Origin: Cenococcum geophilum 1.58
Lineage: Eukaryota > Ascomycota > Dothideomycetes > Gloniales > Gloniaceae
Assembly: GCA_001692895.1 (NCBI GenBank)
Contig: KV748189.1
Coordinates: 62,001 to 126,000, forward strand
Reading direction: 5' to 3'
DNA: 64,000 bases
Part shown: positions 10,133-22,200 of the stretch, piece after piece
Layout: each line of letters begins with the position of its first letter
Position numbering within the stretch: position 1 is the stretch's first letter
Notes under the pieces: model-generated
Databases searched by the model: none
What the model was told of the DNA's origin: nothing
The model's input: the letters and a program-made list of their open reading frames with translations, nothing else
Program-made: the position numbers and the translations under genes

Positions 10133-11074
10133 ATGTGCTTGATGAATGGTAGTTGTATCTTGAGATCTATATTCGAGAAACCCACTCATCATCAGACAAC
10201 AGTGGCTTCACCTACAGCTGATCACGAGAATACGTGCCTCCTTACACTTCCATTGGAACTTCGGGAGGAAATATGGCGTCTGTCGCTCCCTAGGAGCTTT
10301 GAACGACAGGTGTTTGATGATGAGAAGGATGATCCTCGATACTATGGTAGTAAAACCTTCAAACTTCCCATGTGGGAGCCCGGAAGCCTTGATCTGCTTC
10401 GTGTAAACCGACAGATCTACCTTGAAGCCATGCCTCTCTTCTGGAAGCACAACACGTTCATATTCTTCGTAAGAGGAAAAAAAACCAAGGTAGCCGTTGG
10501 CTACCCCATAAAAGGCGCATACCAAGATGCTCGATATCGAGAGAAACCTTTCTTCGAAATCAACCCGGAATACACGAAGCTCATCAAACGGTGGTGCCTG
10601 ACATTTGATACAGGCTACAGCGTAGACCCAAAAGGGCAAGTTACAAGAGATGCAGAAATCTGGGCGAAAGCAAATCAAATCATGCCAGCAAGAATTCTGA
10701 ATCATCCTATCCAATCTCAGTACCTACCTTACCAGTTCATAGCTCAGGAGGTCCGATGCGCACGAGGCGATGAATCTCGCTTGTCATATACACACGCTGC
10801 TTTCACCAGCCTCTATAGTTTTATCGATGCGTTGGATTACTCACCCTCATTTCATCACGTGGATCTCGCCTTCTGTTGCTCTTCTTCTGAAACACGCTAT
10901 CGAGGTGATCGAGGTTCACACATATACAGGGGTACAAGCCTCAAAGCTGGCCAGAAGCTTGTCAAACTTCTCCCAGAGCTAATAAAATCTGGTGTTGCGC
11001 CAGCTCTAGGAAGCCCAGAAGACAAGGCTTGGGACTGGCTTGAATTGGATGGGGGTACAAATCCCATCCATTAA
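10133..11074 (+). CDS. DUF7730 / F-box-like domain protein
   Basis: The uninterrupted frame ends with TAA at 11074. Upstream in-frame codons back to 9977 begin with GTG and lie in the inverted repeat, so I choose ATG 10133 (313 residues); ATG 10142 is an alternative. The N-terminal third has TLPLELREEIWRLSLP, the short F-box-like helix seen at the start of fungal DUF7730/2EXR-type proteins. About 40 residues later comes LLRVNRQIYLEAMPLFW followed by HNTFIF, the second hallmark of this group. No function is established for the family; a role in substrate recognition or protein interaction is only a guess. Composition is normal, with no RIP stops, although repeats lie on both sides (the TIR element ends at 10012 and a degraded block starts near 11280). 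It may be a surviving single-copy island or a captured gene. Introns were not needed. Confidence 0.65.
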   Translation: MCLMNGSCILRSIFEKPTHHQTTVASPTADHENTCLLTLPLELREEIWRLSLPRSFERQVFDDEKDDPRYYGSKTFKLPMWEPGSLDLLRVNRQIYLEAMPLFWKHNTFIFFVRGKKTKVAVGYPIKGAYQDARYREKPFFEINPEYTKLIKRWCLTFDTGYSVDPKGQVTRDAEIWAKANQIMPARILNHPIQSQYLPYQFIAQEVRCARGDESRLSYTHAAFTSLYSFIDALDYSPSFHHVDLAFCCSSSETRYRGDRGSHIYRGTSLKAGQKLVKLLPELIKSGVAPALGSPEDKAWDWLELDGGTNPIH

Positions 11075-11280
11075 TCTATTCAGTTTGAGAGCGCTAATGT
11101 GGAAGATTACAGAGCCAGACCTATAGTAATAAAATCTTTCCATACTCTTCTTTGTGGTTGACAAGTCTTATTTACAAGCTTACAGCTCTTTTTCTATTTC
11201 CTATTTTCTGTTCTTAAAGCAATAGTAATCAAAAGAGTGCGATCACACTTTTGCAGTTAATAGGAGCACTTAATAATATA

Positions 11281-12226
11281 ATCAACTCCCAAGCGCCTAA
11301 GAACTTCCCTCCCCCTCTCCCACCTATGCCTATACCCCTCGTATTTATCTACATTTTAGCGCTAATATATAATCCCTACACAGGGCAACCTTAGCTTAAG
11401 ATATAAAATTACTATTACTAAATAAGTATAAGCGACGATAATATATAACAAAGTAGATATTATTAAGCTACGTATATAAATTGTATAATAAATTAAGATA
11501 TTATATAAGAAAAGAAAGTAGAAAATCGGAGAAAGGGGTGTATATTATTTACTTAGTTACTAAGTAGGTAGAATATAGTAGAATACAGCAGAATATAGTA
11601 GGTAATATTACAGACCTTATATTATATAAGAGTATATATATTAGATCTCGCAAGAGACGCTCAAGTTCGCGAGTACTCTCTCTGTCTTTTTAGCCTTATA
11701 GCGACGTAGTGCGGGACACGTTATATATTAGTGGTAGTAAGGAAGAAAGGAACAAGCTAGTTATAATAGCGCGGGAGATAATAGAACTGGTTAAACTATA
11801 GGATAGCTAGCCGAGTTACATAGGTAGTTGTATATTTACGTACTTATTACAGCTTGTATAAATGCCTCTAAACCAAAGCTTATAGAATGCTGTATTACAA
11901 AGATACTAAGCTAAGGAGAAGGAAAAGGGGTCGCTAGGACCAACGTAAATAAATATATAGGGTAAGCCGCCAAGGCGCTAGCTTTAGGCGAGCCAATTAT
12001 AGGTCGGCGGAATATAGTAAAATTTAGTAGTAGATTATATATATATTTAAGGAGCTTAAGCTTAAGTTAGTTATAGTTAGGTATAACTAGGCAGTTTTAG
12101 TAATATAAGTAGTTTCCGCAGGCTTTATATTTACTTAAAGAAATCTTTTTAGAGTGTCTAATGCTATCTTATATTAGCTTAAGCGTCTCTTAAATAAAAT
12201 CATTATTTAAATATTCGTTAACTATA
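11281..12226. repeat. RIP-degraded repeat, inverted relative to 9540-9890
   Basis: AT-rich sequence with the RIP pattern and no readable gene. The reverse complement of about 11350-11620 resembles 9540-9890; both have CTAAGTAAA-AATATA followed by CCCTTT-CTC, and TTAATAATATCTACTT-GTT. The same repeat family therefore lies in opposite orientation on either side of the DUF7730 gene. It may be an LTR or the end of a degraded element. The outer Copia inserted at 12227 and separated this block from the Gypsy fragment at 36195. The last five bases before 12227 (CTATA) are that Copia's target duplication. Confidence 0.5.
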
Positions 12227-12446
12227 TGTATAATTATAGCACGTGGTATACCAAACGCGTAGTTACGCGTTTGGTGCACCAACTACTTAGGTACTAACTA
12301 ATTAGGGGGAGGCGCGTCAGCATATAGACTACGTAGTCTACCTTAATAGAATTAACAGTCACCACCATCCAAAAGAGTATACGATACTATACGTATTTCG
12401 TACCCCTGGATATAACTCGCCTTATATTATTAAATTGATATAAACA
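12227..12446 (+). repeat. 5' LTR of outer Copia
   Basis: 220 bp beginning TGTATAATTATAGC and ending AAACA. It contains the palindrome-like CGCGTAGTTACGCG and TAGACTACGTAGTCTA. It pairs with 35970-36189, where the opening TG has become TA, as RIP would do. Confidence 0.85.
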
Positions 12447-12829
12447 CTAATTAGTGAGCGCGCATAGATCAGCAATTACTTAACACCTCCCCCTAAGCGA
12501 TATATACGATAGCGACTACCTATTTAGAATCCTAGTACGACCTACTAAAAGGTCGGAAGTCGGGGATTATAAACTTATCACCAACTCTATATACTTATTT
12601 AAGTCTTAGTACGGTTTACCGGAAGTTTATAGACGTAAATATAGACCTTTACGGAAACTTTTACCTATCTGCGAACTACTACGGACCTATTAATTACCTC
12701 TATAGACCGTTACAAGACCTTTATAGAACCCCCTACCCTCCTATAAACTATTACAGACTGTTATAAAACCTCCCCCACCTACTATAAGCTACTACTACCC
12801 GCTACGCACTATACTATATAGTATAGCAG

Positions 12830-13555
12830 ACATAAGCAAGCAGATTAATAAAGGTTAAGAGAAATGGAGATAAGGAGTTGACCTTACGTCTATAACTAAT
12901 GTCAACAACTATATTAAATATAAAATCCTTAAATACGGATATTTTAAGCTTATAAATAACGACCTATGGGAGTAATATAAGGAAGACTTTGCGGACTTTA
13001 CAGAAGCTATTCTTAAGGCCTACAACCCTACTGCTATCCGTAACCTACAAACCCTTTTATATCACTAAGGTGTATGGGTTAAAAGGGATAAACGAGTTAC
13101 TGTTATATAGTCCTTATATAATATAATATATAAGGAAGACCAAACGGAATGGACTAAAGAGGAAATCCTAAACTATATTAAAACTAGCGGACTCTTTACT
13201 TCCTTTAAACTTAATAGAATCTCTAGCCTTATAGCTAACCTATTTAACCAAATTCGTCCTATAGACTTAAGTGGCTTTAGAATTAATCTTATAGGCTAAA
13301 GTATACCTAGTACCTAAGTTACGGACCGTAATACCCCCGTAAACCAAAATACGGACTAAAACCCTTCCGTTATTTAAGTTATAGATCCGTAAACTACCTA
13401 AGTAAAGACCTATAGTAAGGAGCTAGCTAACCTAGCTAAGCTCTATACTAACGAATCTAAGTATAGTGGTGAAAATAATAACTTTGACTTTAAACTAACT
13501 ATCTTTACGGACCTCTGTTAGAAGGCCGATATTCCTAAATAGAAGTTTAGCTAAG
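12830..13555 (+). pseudogene. Copia gag relic, first part
   Basis: AT-rich degraded coding sequence between the 5' LTR and the LINE insertion. The frame is broken by many stops. The last codons before the break join smoothly to 31574 once the LINE and one copy of AAGTTTAGCTAAG are removed. The joined region then reads into a gag segment with F-Q-W-N and LQ-LIKDLRHL-like stretches. Only the position in the element and this continuity identify it. Confidence 0.55.
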
Positions 13556-15292
13556 GCCCGCGAAGCCCTACTGCACGCGTCCACGTCGCCGCGGGTGGAA
13601 ACATCATCTGGAATCCGTTCCTCTTAATGGCCAAGTGCAGAGGCGATGGTAGAGAGCCGTCGCAGCGCGCGCAGCGCGCTGTCGTTGCGACTCGTGGTGT
13701 TGAGCCCGCGACGCGTACATCGCCCTCAACAACACCAGGAGCCTCACTGCCTCCGCTTGGAGCTCCTGTCATACCATCTAGGGAGGCCTATCAAGGGAAA
13801 CTGGGATACGAAAACCACCCGATATACAACTACCTGGCTCGTAGCCAGGCCCGAAACTGGCCTTATCGTCTAGCCAGTCAACATGGACGCGTCCTAGTCG
13901 TATAACAGGACACCCTTGGGCTTGCACTAGCTCTGAGACCGAGAGGATACGGCGAGGGCGTAGGGAACCTCTTTTTATAAGAACTTGTTAAGGTTAACGC
14001 GTCGCAGATACTTCGTACGAAACTTATTAAGGCCCTAAGGCCACCGCGAAGAACTTGTTAAGGCCCTGCCTAGAGAACTCGTTAAGGCCCCTCTACGAGG
14101 GCCTATCTGGTATACGACACCCAGGTGACTCAGAAGAGGGTCTTAATAGGCGTGGTGCGCGCGACCTGGTCGACAGCAACAGCGACGCGACGGCGACGCG
14201 ATGGCGACGCGACGGCAACGCGACGGCAACCAGACGGCTTAACGAGGTGGAAACACGGGCAAAGCTCTAGGCAGCGGAAACACAGGCCAGCTTCGACGGC
14301 CCCATGGCGTCAAAAGGTGACTCACAGGAGGGTCTTAATAGGCGTGGTGCACGCGACCTGATGCATATATATATGGGGGAGGCTATAGGGGAAACACAGG
14401 CCAGTCGGACGAGGACTCGACAGTTAGAGACATAGGCCAGCTTATAAAAAGGGGGGACATAAGCTTAGTTAGTAGGAGAGGGGGGAGCAGGTCGCCCGGC
14501 ACGGGACCTGGTCTATGGCCCCCTCCTGCAAGACACGGTCGGCCTATCATGAGGAGACTCTTATAGGCAACGCAAAACAACTACCTAGAGTAGTCGCGGG
14601 GCGTAGTGCGTAGTAGCTACTGCTGGCTCTAGGGACCTTACCCCTTAGCTAGGCTCTAACCCCTAGTGCACCTGGTAGGCAGGCAGGATTACGTCCTGGC
14701 CGGAGAGACTACTACGTGGCTTAAGAGAACGGATGCGCGTGTCGGTATATCAACAGACGGAACCGTTCGTCTCTAGGGCGGTATGCCAGTGAGATGTGCT
14801 TAAGGAGCAAACAGGAGTTACTTAGGCGGGAGAGGTTTTGGCTAGGCCTTAACCGTAAAAGGTGTACCTAACTACATTACAGGATGCAGCCACGACGCCC
14901 TCGTAGGATTACGCCAGTAGGTACGTAAGATGGGAGTTACGACCCCTGCAAATGGCAGCTTATGCCCGTACCGGCGGAAATAATAAAGAAAGGCGTAAAA
15001 CTAGAGGCTATGGAAGGCTCCTAAGCTGTGCGAAAGCGTACTAACTCTGGGAGGAAACTCTTATATAGACTGCTGGGGGGCGGACTGGTACTTAGGCAAA
15101 CCCTATTATAAGATATCCGTAAGAACTGGTGAGAATCCCTATACAATTGGTAGTGGCAGCTAACTGCTTAGGGTTGGGATAAAGCACTAGAAAACTGAGG
15201 TAGAGGCCCGGATAAGCAGGCATAGTAAACTCTACTGTATTATTAGTACTACTAGTATATATAACTACCTGCTCTAAAGCAAAAGCAGCCTT
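13556..15292 (+). other. GC-richer 5' region of the nested LINE
   Basis: This part is clearly richer in G and C than its surroundings. It has short internal repeats: GAACTTGTTAAGGCC-like units four times between about 13980 and 14095; GTGACTCA followed by GAGGGTCTTAATAGGCGTGG twice (near 14125 and 14320); and a GCGACGCGAC run at 14180-14225. It may be the LINE 5' UTR and a decayed ORF1, but no domain can be named. Open frames at 13551-13905, 14055-14361 and 14383-14580 overlap on both strands and look accidental. Confidence 0.45.
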
Positions 15293-15297
15293 TTATT

Positions 15298-15441
15298 TGT
15301 TAAACGCGCAGGTTAAGGCGAGCACGATTACAGTATATTAAGTATATTGAAGAGTGAGTAATTGAACTATCTAAGTAGGAGGTTAAGATAAAAGGTTGAC
15401 GATAACCGAGTCACGTAATATAATATCGGGTGAAAATAACA
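15298..15441 (-). repeat. 3' LTR of minus-strand Copia
   Basis: 144 bp, paired with 29543-29686. On the minus strand it is preceded by the polypurine tract. The copies differ by a few transitions. Confidence 0.85.
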
Positions 15442-15449
15442 CTCCCCCT

Positions 15450-18400
15450 TAAACGGTATTATATCTACCACATTATCCATTAAAACTCCCTATACACCTA
15501 GTATGATTATAACATAGTCCCCTTATCCGTTACGAAGCGTAGAAGCTAGTTACAGTAGGTGAGGCGTTTAGTAAGGCTGGAATAAGCTCGTAACGTAGCT
15601 TATAAGGCAGCTTGTGAGGCAGACATCTCGTAAGGCAAGCTGTTTATTAGCCTGTTTTAAACATTGAACTTAGTAAAATTAGAAGCTAAAAATATAAGTT
15701 TTAAAATTACCCCTTGCCTAACCCAATTAGGCTAATGCTTAAAGTACTCCGTCTTTTCTTTATTCTTATTCTAACGTTACCCTAAAGTCCTTCTTTTATA
15801 TTACCCTTTAGTAGGATAAAGGCCTATTAAAGTGAGAAATTGGTCGAACTTAATTGGACTAAGGGGCTTAGTAAGGGCGTCAGCTACTATGTTGCTAGTA
15901 TTAATAAAGGTAAGTTTAATACGTTTATTAGTGACTTTATTACATATAAAGTGGTATTAGATATCAATATACTTAATATACTAGTAAAACTTAGGGTTCT
16001 AAGTAAGGGCTATTAAAGACTTATTATCGCCAAAGATCGTAATAAGTCTGGTGGCGTTTAGTACTAAGTACGCCGCTAAGTTATCCTTCCATACTTTAAC
16101 ACTAAGGTTAGGTTAGTTAATTTATTATAGCTTAGTAAGCAGCAACCTTAGCCATAAGGCTTCCTTTACTGCTTGCGTTAGGCTTATATACTTAAATTCA
16201 GTCGTTAATAGAGCGATAGTCGTCTAGCGCTTAAAGCTCTAGGTAATTAGCCCACCGTTAAGCATAAAGATATATCCGGAGGATAAGTATTAATTTATAA
16301 CACTATCGCCGTAACTTATATCTAAGTAGCCGGCCGTCGAAAACGGACTCTGCACCTGTACGTGGTGACGGCTACAAACCTAGGTCTTCGAAGTTTAGAC
16401 CCAGAGCCAACGCAGAGACGTCGCATAGCGTGCGGACAGGACCTGGTGGTGGTTGTGGGCGTTAAGGGCGGTAGTGAAAAATTTTCGGATGGTAAGATCT
16501 TGAAAACCACTACTGTTGGCCCTCTACAATATAATAACTACCACTATTCTCCTATCTGGGGCACCTATACGATCCAACGTGGATATGTGGCACTTAATAA
16601 ACATCCCTAAACCTTAACTAAAAGCATTAACGACCTTATATCGACGAACAAACGCGCGTATAAATGAACGAACGAATGAGTAAATATACGGCCCCTCCTA
16701 ACCCCTAGGGCAATCGCCCACGGAGCATGCGGTTACTCGCCGTCTTACTACCAAATACTACCTAGTAGCCTGGATTGCGACCTACGGTTTTCCCCATTGT
16801 CTTCTTTTAACGGAGTGGTAACCCTTAGAAAGGGCCTAGCTGGGGCCTAGGCATAAAAGATACCCAAATATAATATATCCCGCTCGCTTATTAGTATTAC
16901 GGTAGTTAGAACGAATGAATCCCCCTTACGCCTTTAGTGGCTCTAGGGGGGGGGAGGCAAGGTGTATATGGCAACGTAATGGTTATAGGAGATAGTATAT
17001 AGGGGGTGGTCAAGATATGGGAAACGACTGTACGGTAATCGATTAGCAAGGCCTAGCTAGGACGTAGTAAACCCTAGCTTTGGATAAGCTAGAGAAGGAA
17101 GTAGTGGTTCTTAAGGAGTTTGAACATCTAAGGAGGACAGGACGTAGCCGTAGGCCCGTAGGGCCGCCGCTACGGATAGATATAGCAAATTAGGGTTTTT
17201 TATCCTACTGAGGTGGCTTATAGGGTTTTTCCTCCCCCCTAGCAGCAAGGGTTTTTTCCCATTAATATTACTTTTCCCTTATATATGGAGTAGTCTGCGT
17301 AGGGCTAGATAGCATTTATATTAGACGTTAATTAAAGAAGAATTATTATTATATCTAAGTAGCCAGCAATTATTAGATCTTAATAGTTACTGCTATAAGT
17401 TATACCGTAATCTAGGGTCCCTGCGATATATTAAAATATCCGTTTAATTACAGTAAAGTGTTAAGGTCCTAGATTATGGCTAAACTAGCTAACTTATAAA
17501 ACTATAAAAGTAAGATCTAGTTGGGTCTTAATTATTATATATATAAGGGAACTGACCTACAATTAATAGGTCTTAATATCGTCCTTTAAGGCCTAGCCGT
17601 TAAATAGTTTAAGATATTAATCTTTCTTATCTATAAGAGTCTTTACCGGATTTAATAAGGGTTTATTATACTTGTTATTCTAGTAATAGAAGGTCTAGAG
17701 CACGCGTTTAAGGTAGCTGCGTTACTGGATTATAATAGTCTTTAGCTTATAATTATAAGTAATGGTTATACCAAGGTAGTAGCTAATAGGGCCAAGATCT
17801 GTCATCTTAAATTTGCTATAAAGTTGCTGTTTAAGAGAGTTAACGGCGGCTCTGCTGCCAATAATCTTAATATTATCTACGTAAACTAATACAATAAGGC
17901 CATTCGCAGAGGTAAAAGGGGAGTTCTTAGTTATAAAAACGCTATAATTGGCTTAAAGCTTCTAGAAGCCAAGGCTTATAAGGAAGTTATAAATAACTTT
18001 ATACTATATATAAGGTAACTACTTAAGACCATAGAGACCTTTAAGGAGGCGGTAAACCTCTCCGGATTTGCTAAAGCCGTAAGGGTGTTCGACATATATA
18101 TCCTCAATAATTTAACCATTAAGAAATGCCGTTTTAACGTCCATTTAATTAATTTTAAGATTATAATAAGCAGCTAGGGCGAATAGCGTGCGGAAGGCTA
18201 TTGGCTTAACTACTACGGCGAAGGTTTAATCGTAATTAATACTATACTACTGTTTATAGCCTTTAACAACCCAGCGTGCTTTATACCTAAGTATTTCCCC
18301 TTTTAGCCTACGCTTAATCTTAAATACCCATTTCCCTTTAAGGACTTTATGTAAAGAGTTTACTAATAAGCGTTAGATAAAGCGCCAGGTTTCGTTTTAT

Positions 18401-18876
18401 AGGAAAGATTTAAGTTCGTCCTATATAGCTTCTAGCCACTATTTTGCGTATAGGCCGCTAAGAGCTTCTTTTAAGGTCGCTAGCTTAAGGGGATCGTGTA
18501 TAGACAACGTATTAAGGAGAATTCGGTCAGGTTGCCAAGCGTGACCCTTATAGATCTTAAAGTAATCGTGCTCGGCAGAGCTAAGTGAGTTAATAGCGAC
18601 GTAGTTTAAAAGGATTTTATTAAGGAGGGCTTCGCTTTTAATAGATTCTTAAAGAGCTTAACTAGCGTAAGTTTTACAGCCGGATTGTTATAGAGGTAGT
18701 TCCGAAATTAGATTCCAAGTCATAGGTTCTAAATCCCGTAACATAGATTCTTCGTGTAGTTCTTAAGGAAGTGGTAATATTAATATAGGACGAGGATAAG
18801 ACGTAAACTGATAATTCTTTCCCTATAGATTAGTATTGTACTCCCCCTAGAACGGAATATCTTAAGCTTTAATAGT
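15450..18876 (-). pseudogene. Copia RT-RNase H relic, split by a SINE-like copy
   Basis: Reverse-strand reading (through stops) gives Copia reverse transcriptase. The catalytic region at about 17870-17890 reads LVYVDN, where active enzymes have YVDD; Asp-to-Asn (GAT-to-AAT) is a G-to-A change. It is followed by LGPISYYLGI, typical of Copia RT (LGxxxYFLGI). The RNase H part lies further left and is interrupted at 16332-17348 by retroposon copy B. Many Gln/Trp codons are stops. It has no coding potential. Confidence 0.75.
16332..17348 (+). mobile_element. SINE-like non-LTR retroposon, copy B
   Basis: 1017 bp flanked by a perfect 16-bp duplication, TTATATCTAAGTAGCC (16316-16331 and 17349-17364), inside the Copia RNase H relic. 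It begins GGCCGTCGAAAACGG and ends with an AT-rich tail, matching copy A at 8242-9262 from end to end in the opposite orientation. Differences from copy A are largely transitions, and copy B is more RIP-altered. It encodes no recognisable protein. Confidence 0.8.
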
Positions 18877-18881
18877 CTTAA

Positions 18882-19073
18882 TGTTACGGGACGGGGTAGT
18901 GGCTACAAGACGTATATATTCGAGGAGTCTACAAGACGTTGCGCGATCGATCGTAAGGGTCGAGGGCGTAAGGAGGTGATATACCTACGCGTAGCTAACA
19001 TAAGCTGTACGCGAGGTGTATGCGAGAGCACGGGGCTCTCCTATGGAGGCCCCTGCGGTGGGGTTCCGTAACA
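18882..19073 (-). repeat. 3' LTR of minus-strand Gypsy
   Basis: 192 bp with an 8-bp terminal inverted repeat (TGTTACGG/CCGTAACA). It contains CGATCGATCG and a GC-rich 3' third (GAGAGCACGGGGCTCTCC). It has fewer RIP changes than its partner. Confidence 0.88.
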
Positions 19074-19299
19074 CTACCCCCCCTCCTATAGAGGCGGAGC
19101 TCCGGCGACGCTGTGGTTACTATATATATATAGAAGGGACACTTAGGGTATAAAAAAGAAGAAAAGGGGGGTATTACTAAAGGCTTAAAACAACGTTATG
19201 TAATAAGGCTTAGCATCTAAGAATCCGACCAATTAGATAACTTTAACCGCTAGTTAAAGTTCCTGGACATCTTAACAATATTCCGGTTATATAATTGCA

Positions 19300-22200
19300 C
19301 TTTACCGTAATCTAACGGCAATCTAACGGCAATTTGCCCCTACGTGGTAATGTATAACGGTTTAACTCTATAAGGGCTCCTATAAAGGATTAGGTATAAA
19401 ATCTCTGCTTAGGCCCAGTTTCTGTGGGTTCGCGTAGTAAAAGTCGCTAATTAGATCCTTTGCATTTTTAAAGTCTTCCTATAGTTGCCATTCTGGCTAG
19501 TCTATATTAAATCCTATATATATAGCTCTGTAGTAGAGCTATTATCCTCTGCCTTTGCTAAAGTATTTAGAGTTAATAATTTATTTAACGGTCCACTCCT
19601 TATAGTTCTTATCTTTATTCTTATCTTAGATTAGTACTAATAGGGGTTTAGGCTATATCTGCCCCGGTAAGGGGTTAGGCTAGTAAAGGTGTAGTAGCTA
19701 TAGGTAAAATATAGGCTATATCCCGCGGGTAGCTAGGGTAGGCGGGAGCTCTAGCTTATATGCGGCTCCCCTATTAATAACTTATTTAATTAGGTAGGGG
19801 CCGAGGTTCTTATAATTAAGTAACTTTATAGGCCTCTGTGTAGAGATATTATGTGCATCTAGCTATACCTAGTCGCTAACACGCATCTCTAGTGGTGGCG
19901 TTCTATAACGGTTAGCGAAGTAGGCCTACTTTGCTTAAGCCTAGGCCATTTCTCCCTTATAGTAGTCGAGTAGATTTTTTATATGGTCTGCATGCTAGTC
20001 AGTAAGTAGTATCTTAAGGCGTTTTCTATATAGCAGTTTCTTATTAATAGGTTCTGGTGGTTCTATACTAGATCGGGGGTAATATCCCTTATTCGCGAAG
20101 AACGGGGTAAGTCCTATAGTAGTTAAGACGTAGTTATTTACTGCGAATTCACCTAGTGGGAGGTAATCTACCTAGTTATCTTAACTATAGGCGACTACCT
20201 ATTGTAGGTACGCTTTTATGCTAGCATTAGCGTTTTCCGGTTACCCAGCAGTTTCGTAGTAGAAGAATGTAGATATCTTAACGGAGATGCTAAGGCGTTG
20301 GCAGATTCGTCTCTATACATTAGAGCCGAACTGTATACCTTAGTCGGACGTAATTGAGTTAAGTAACCTATGTAATCGGTAGATTTCGCGGAGGAAGGTA
20401 TTAGTAACGTCACTAACGGCTACGCCTTCGGTTAGGACGTAGTGGCGCTCTTTTATAAGTCGGCATATTATTATAAGGATGTTCTTATAGGTACGGCCAT
20501 ATCGCTTATAGGGTAGTAGGTTAATAACGAAATCTATGGCGATATCTGCCTATTGTTATATAGGTACTAGTAGAGGGTGCAGTAGTCCTTAGTACTTTGT
20601 ATTAAAGGCCTTAGCGCGCTTACAACCGTAGTAGGCGCCTATAAAGCGTTTAACTAAGTCTATTATTTTAGGCTAGAAGTAGTATCGGCTAAGAAGCTTA
20701 TAGGTTCCTCCTTTACCTAGGTGGCCGCTTAATCGGAGGTCGTAGGCCATTTAGATTAGTTGCCGTTGTAGATTTTCTAAGTTAGGGACGAATAGACGGC
20801 CTCTATAATAAAGCCTGTTCTCTTTTACTTCTAAGGCTGCTATATTAATCTAGCCTAAGCTTTAGAGTTTAGTCAGCAGCGTATAGGCGCTAGTAGTCTT
20901 TACGGCAATAAGTTAATACAGTAATGGGTTAACAGAGGTGTTATATGCCGTGGTAATAAGCTCGTTAATTTCGGGAGGTAATTCTAGTTCTGTGGTGTAG
21001 AGCTAAGGTATAGTTGGCTCTATCGTAGGTAGTATACCTAGGGCCAAATTCTATGCTTTTAGGATTGTTTATTATTGGAACTAGTTGCGAGGGTCATCTT
21101 TAGACTAAGGAAGGTCTTGTGAGCGGCGTGTTAGGCTATTAGGCTTAGAACCTTATACTCCTAGCCTATATACGATTTTAAAGTTAAAACTAGAGAGGAA
21201 CTCGTTCCAGCGTGCTTGGCGTTAGTTTAGCTGTTTTATAGTTATAAAGTACTTAAGGTTACGATAATCCGTAAGGACTTTAGTTGGCTGGTTAGGTTCT
21301 ATTAAGGAGAGTTCCGGTTAGAATTCCTTAAACGCTTATATAATCGCGAGAAGTTCCTTATTATAGATCTCGTAGTTACATTCTTATAGTGTAAGCTTAG
21401 ATGAATAGAATACGACTAGGTGGAGGAGACCGTTATTACCTATCTGGGAGAGGACGCCTGCGTTAACGTGGTCTAAGGAGTTAGTCTTAAGATAGAGTTG
21501 TTGTCCTGGTATAAAGTAAGCTAGAATAGGTGCTTTAGTAAAAGCATCTTTAAGGTCTTAGAATGCCTTCTCGTATTTAGGCGTCCAGATAAAACATAGA
21601 TATGTTTTTCTTCCTTTTACGGAAAAGCCCTTTGTTCGCATTATTGCTATAAGTGGTGCTATAACACCCAAGAAGTTATATATAAATTTTTAATAGAAGT
21701 TAGCGAAACTAAGGAAAGCTTATACGTCTTTAATGCAGTTAGGGGTTTGCTATTTAGTAATTATATGTACCTTCTTGGGGTCTATACGGACACCCTTAGT
21801 AGTAATAATTAGTCTAAGGTATTTTACTTCTATAACTAAGAATTCGCACTTCTTTAAATTAATATAAAGTCCTACGTCCCTAAGGCGCTATAGGACCTTT
21901 TAAACGTGCTTAGTATGCTTAGAAGGGTTATCGCTATAAATAAGTATATTATCTAGGTACGTAGAGTAGAAGTCGTCGAGGTAGTCCTATAAGGCGTTAT
22001 TAATATAGCTTTGGAAGCTATCTAGGCCGTTATATACGTTAAAGGGTATAACGGTATATTTAAATTAGCTAAAGCGCGATGCAAATGCGGTTTTCTATTC
22101 GTTACCTTTTTATATTTAAAGGCGGTTAAAGGCGGCGATNATATTAAGCTTAATATAGATTTTAGCTTAGCTAAGCCGCTTAAGAGTCTTACGTATAAGC

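Noticed and set aside
13551..14580. GC-rich open frames in the LINE 5' region
   Set aside because: Overlapping frames on both strands, low-complexity Arg/Thr-rich, no domain; kept only as an unassigned region.
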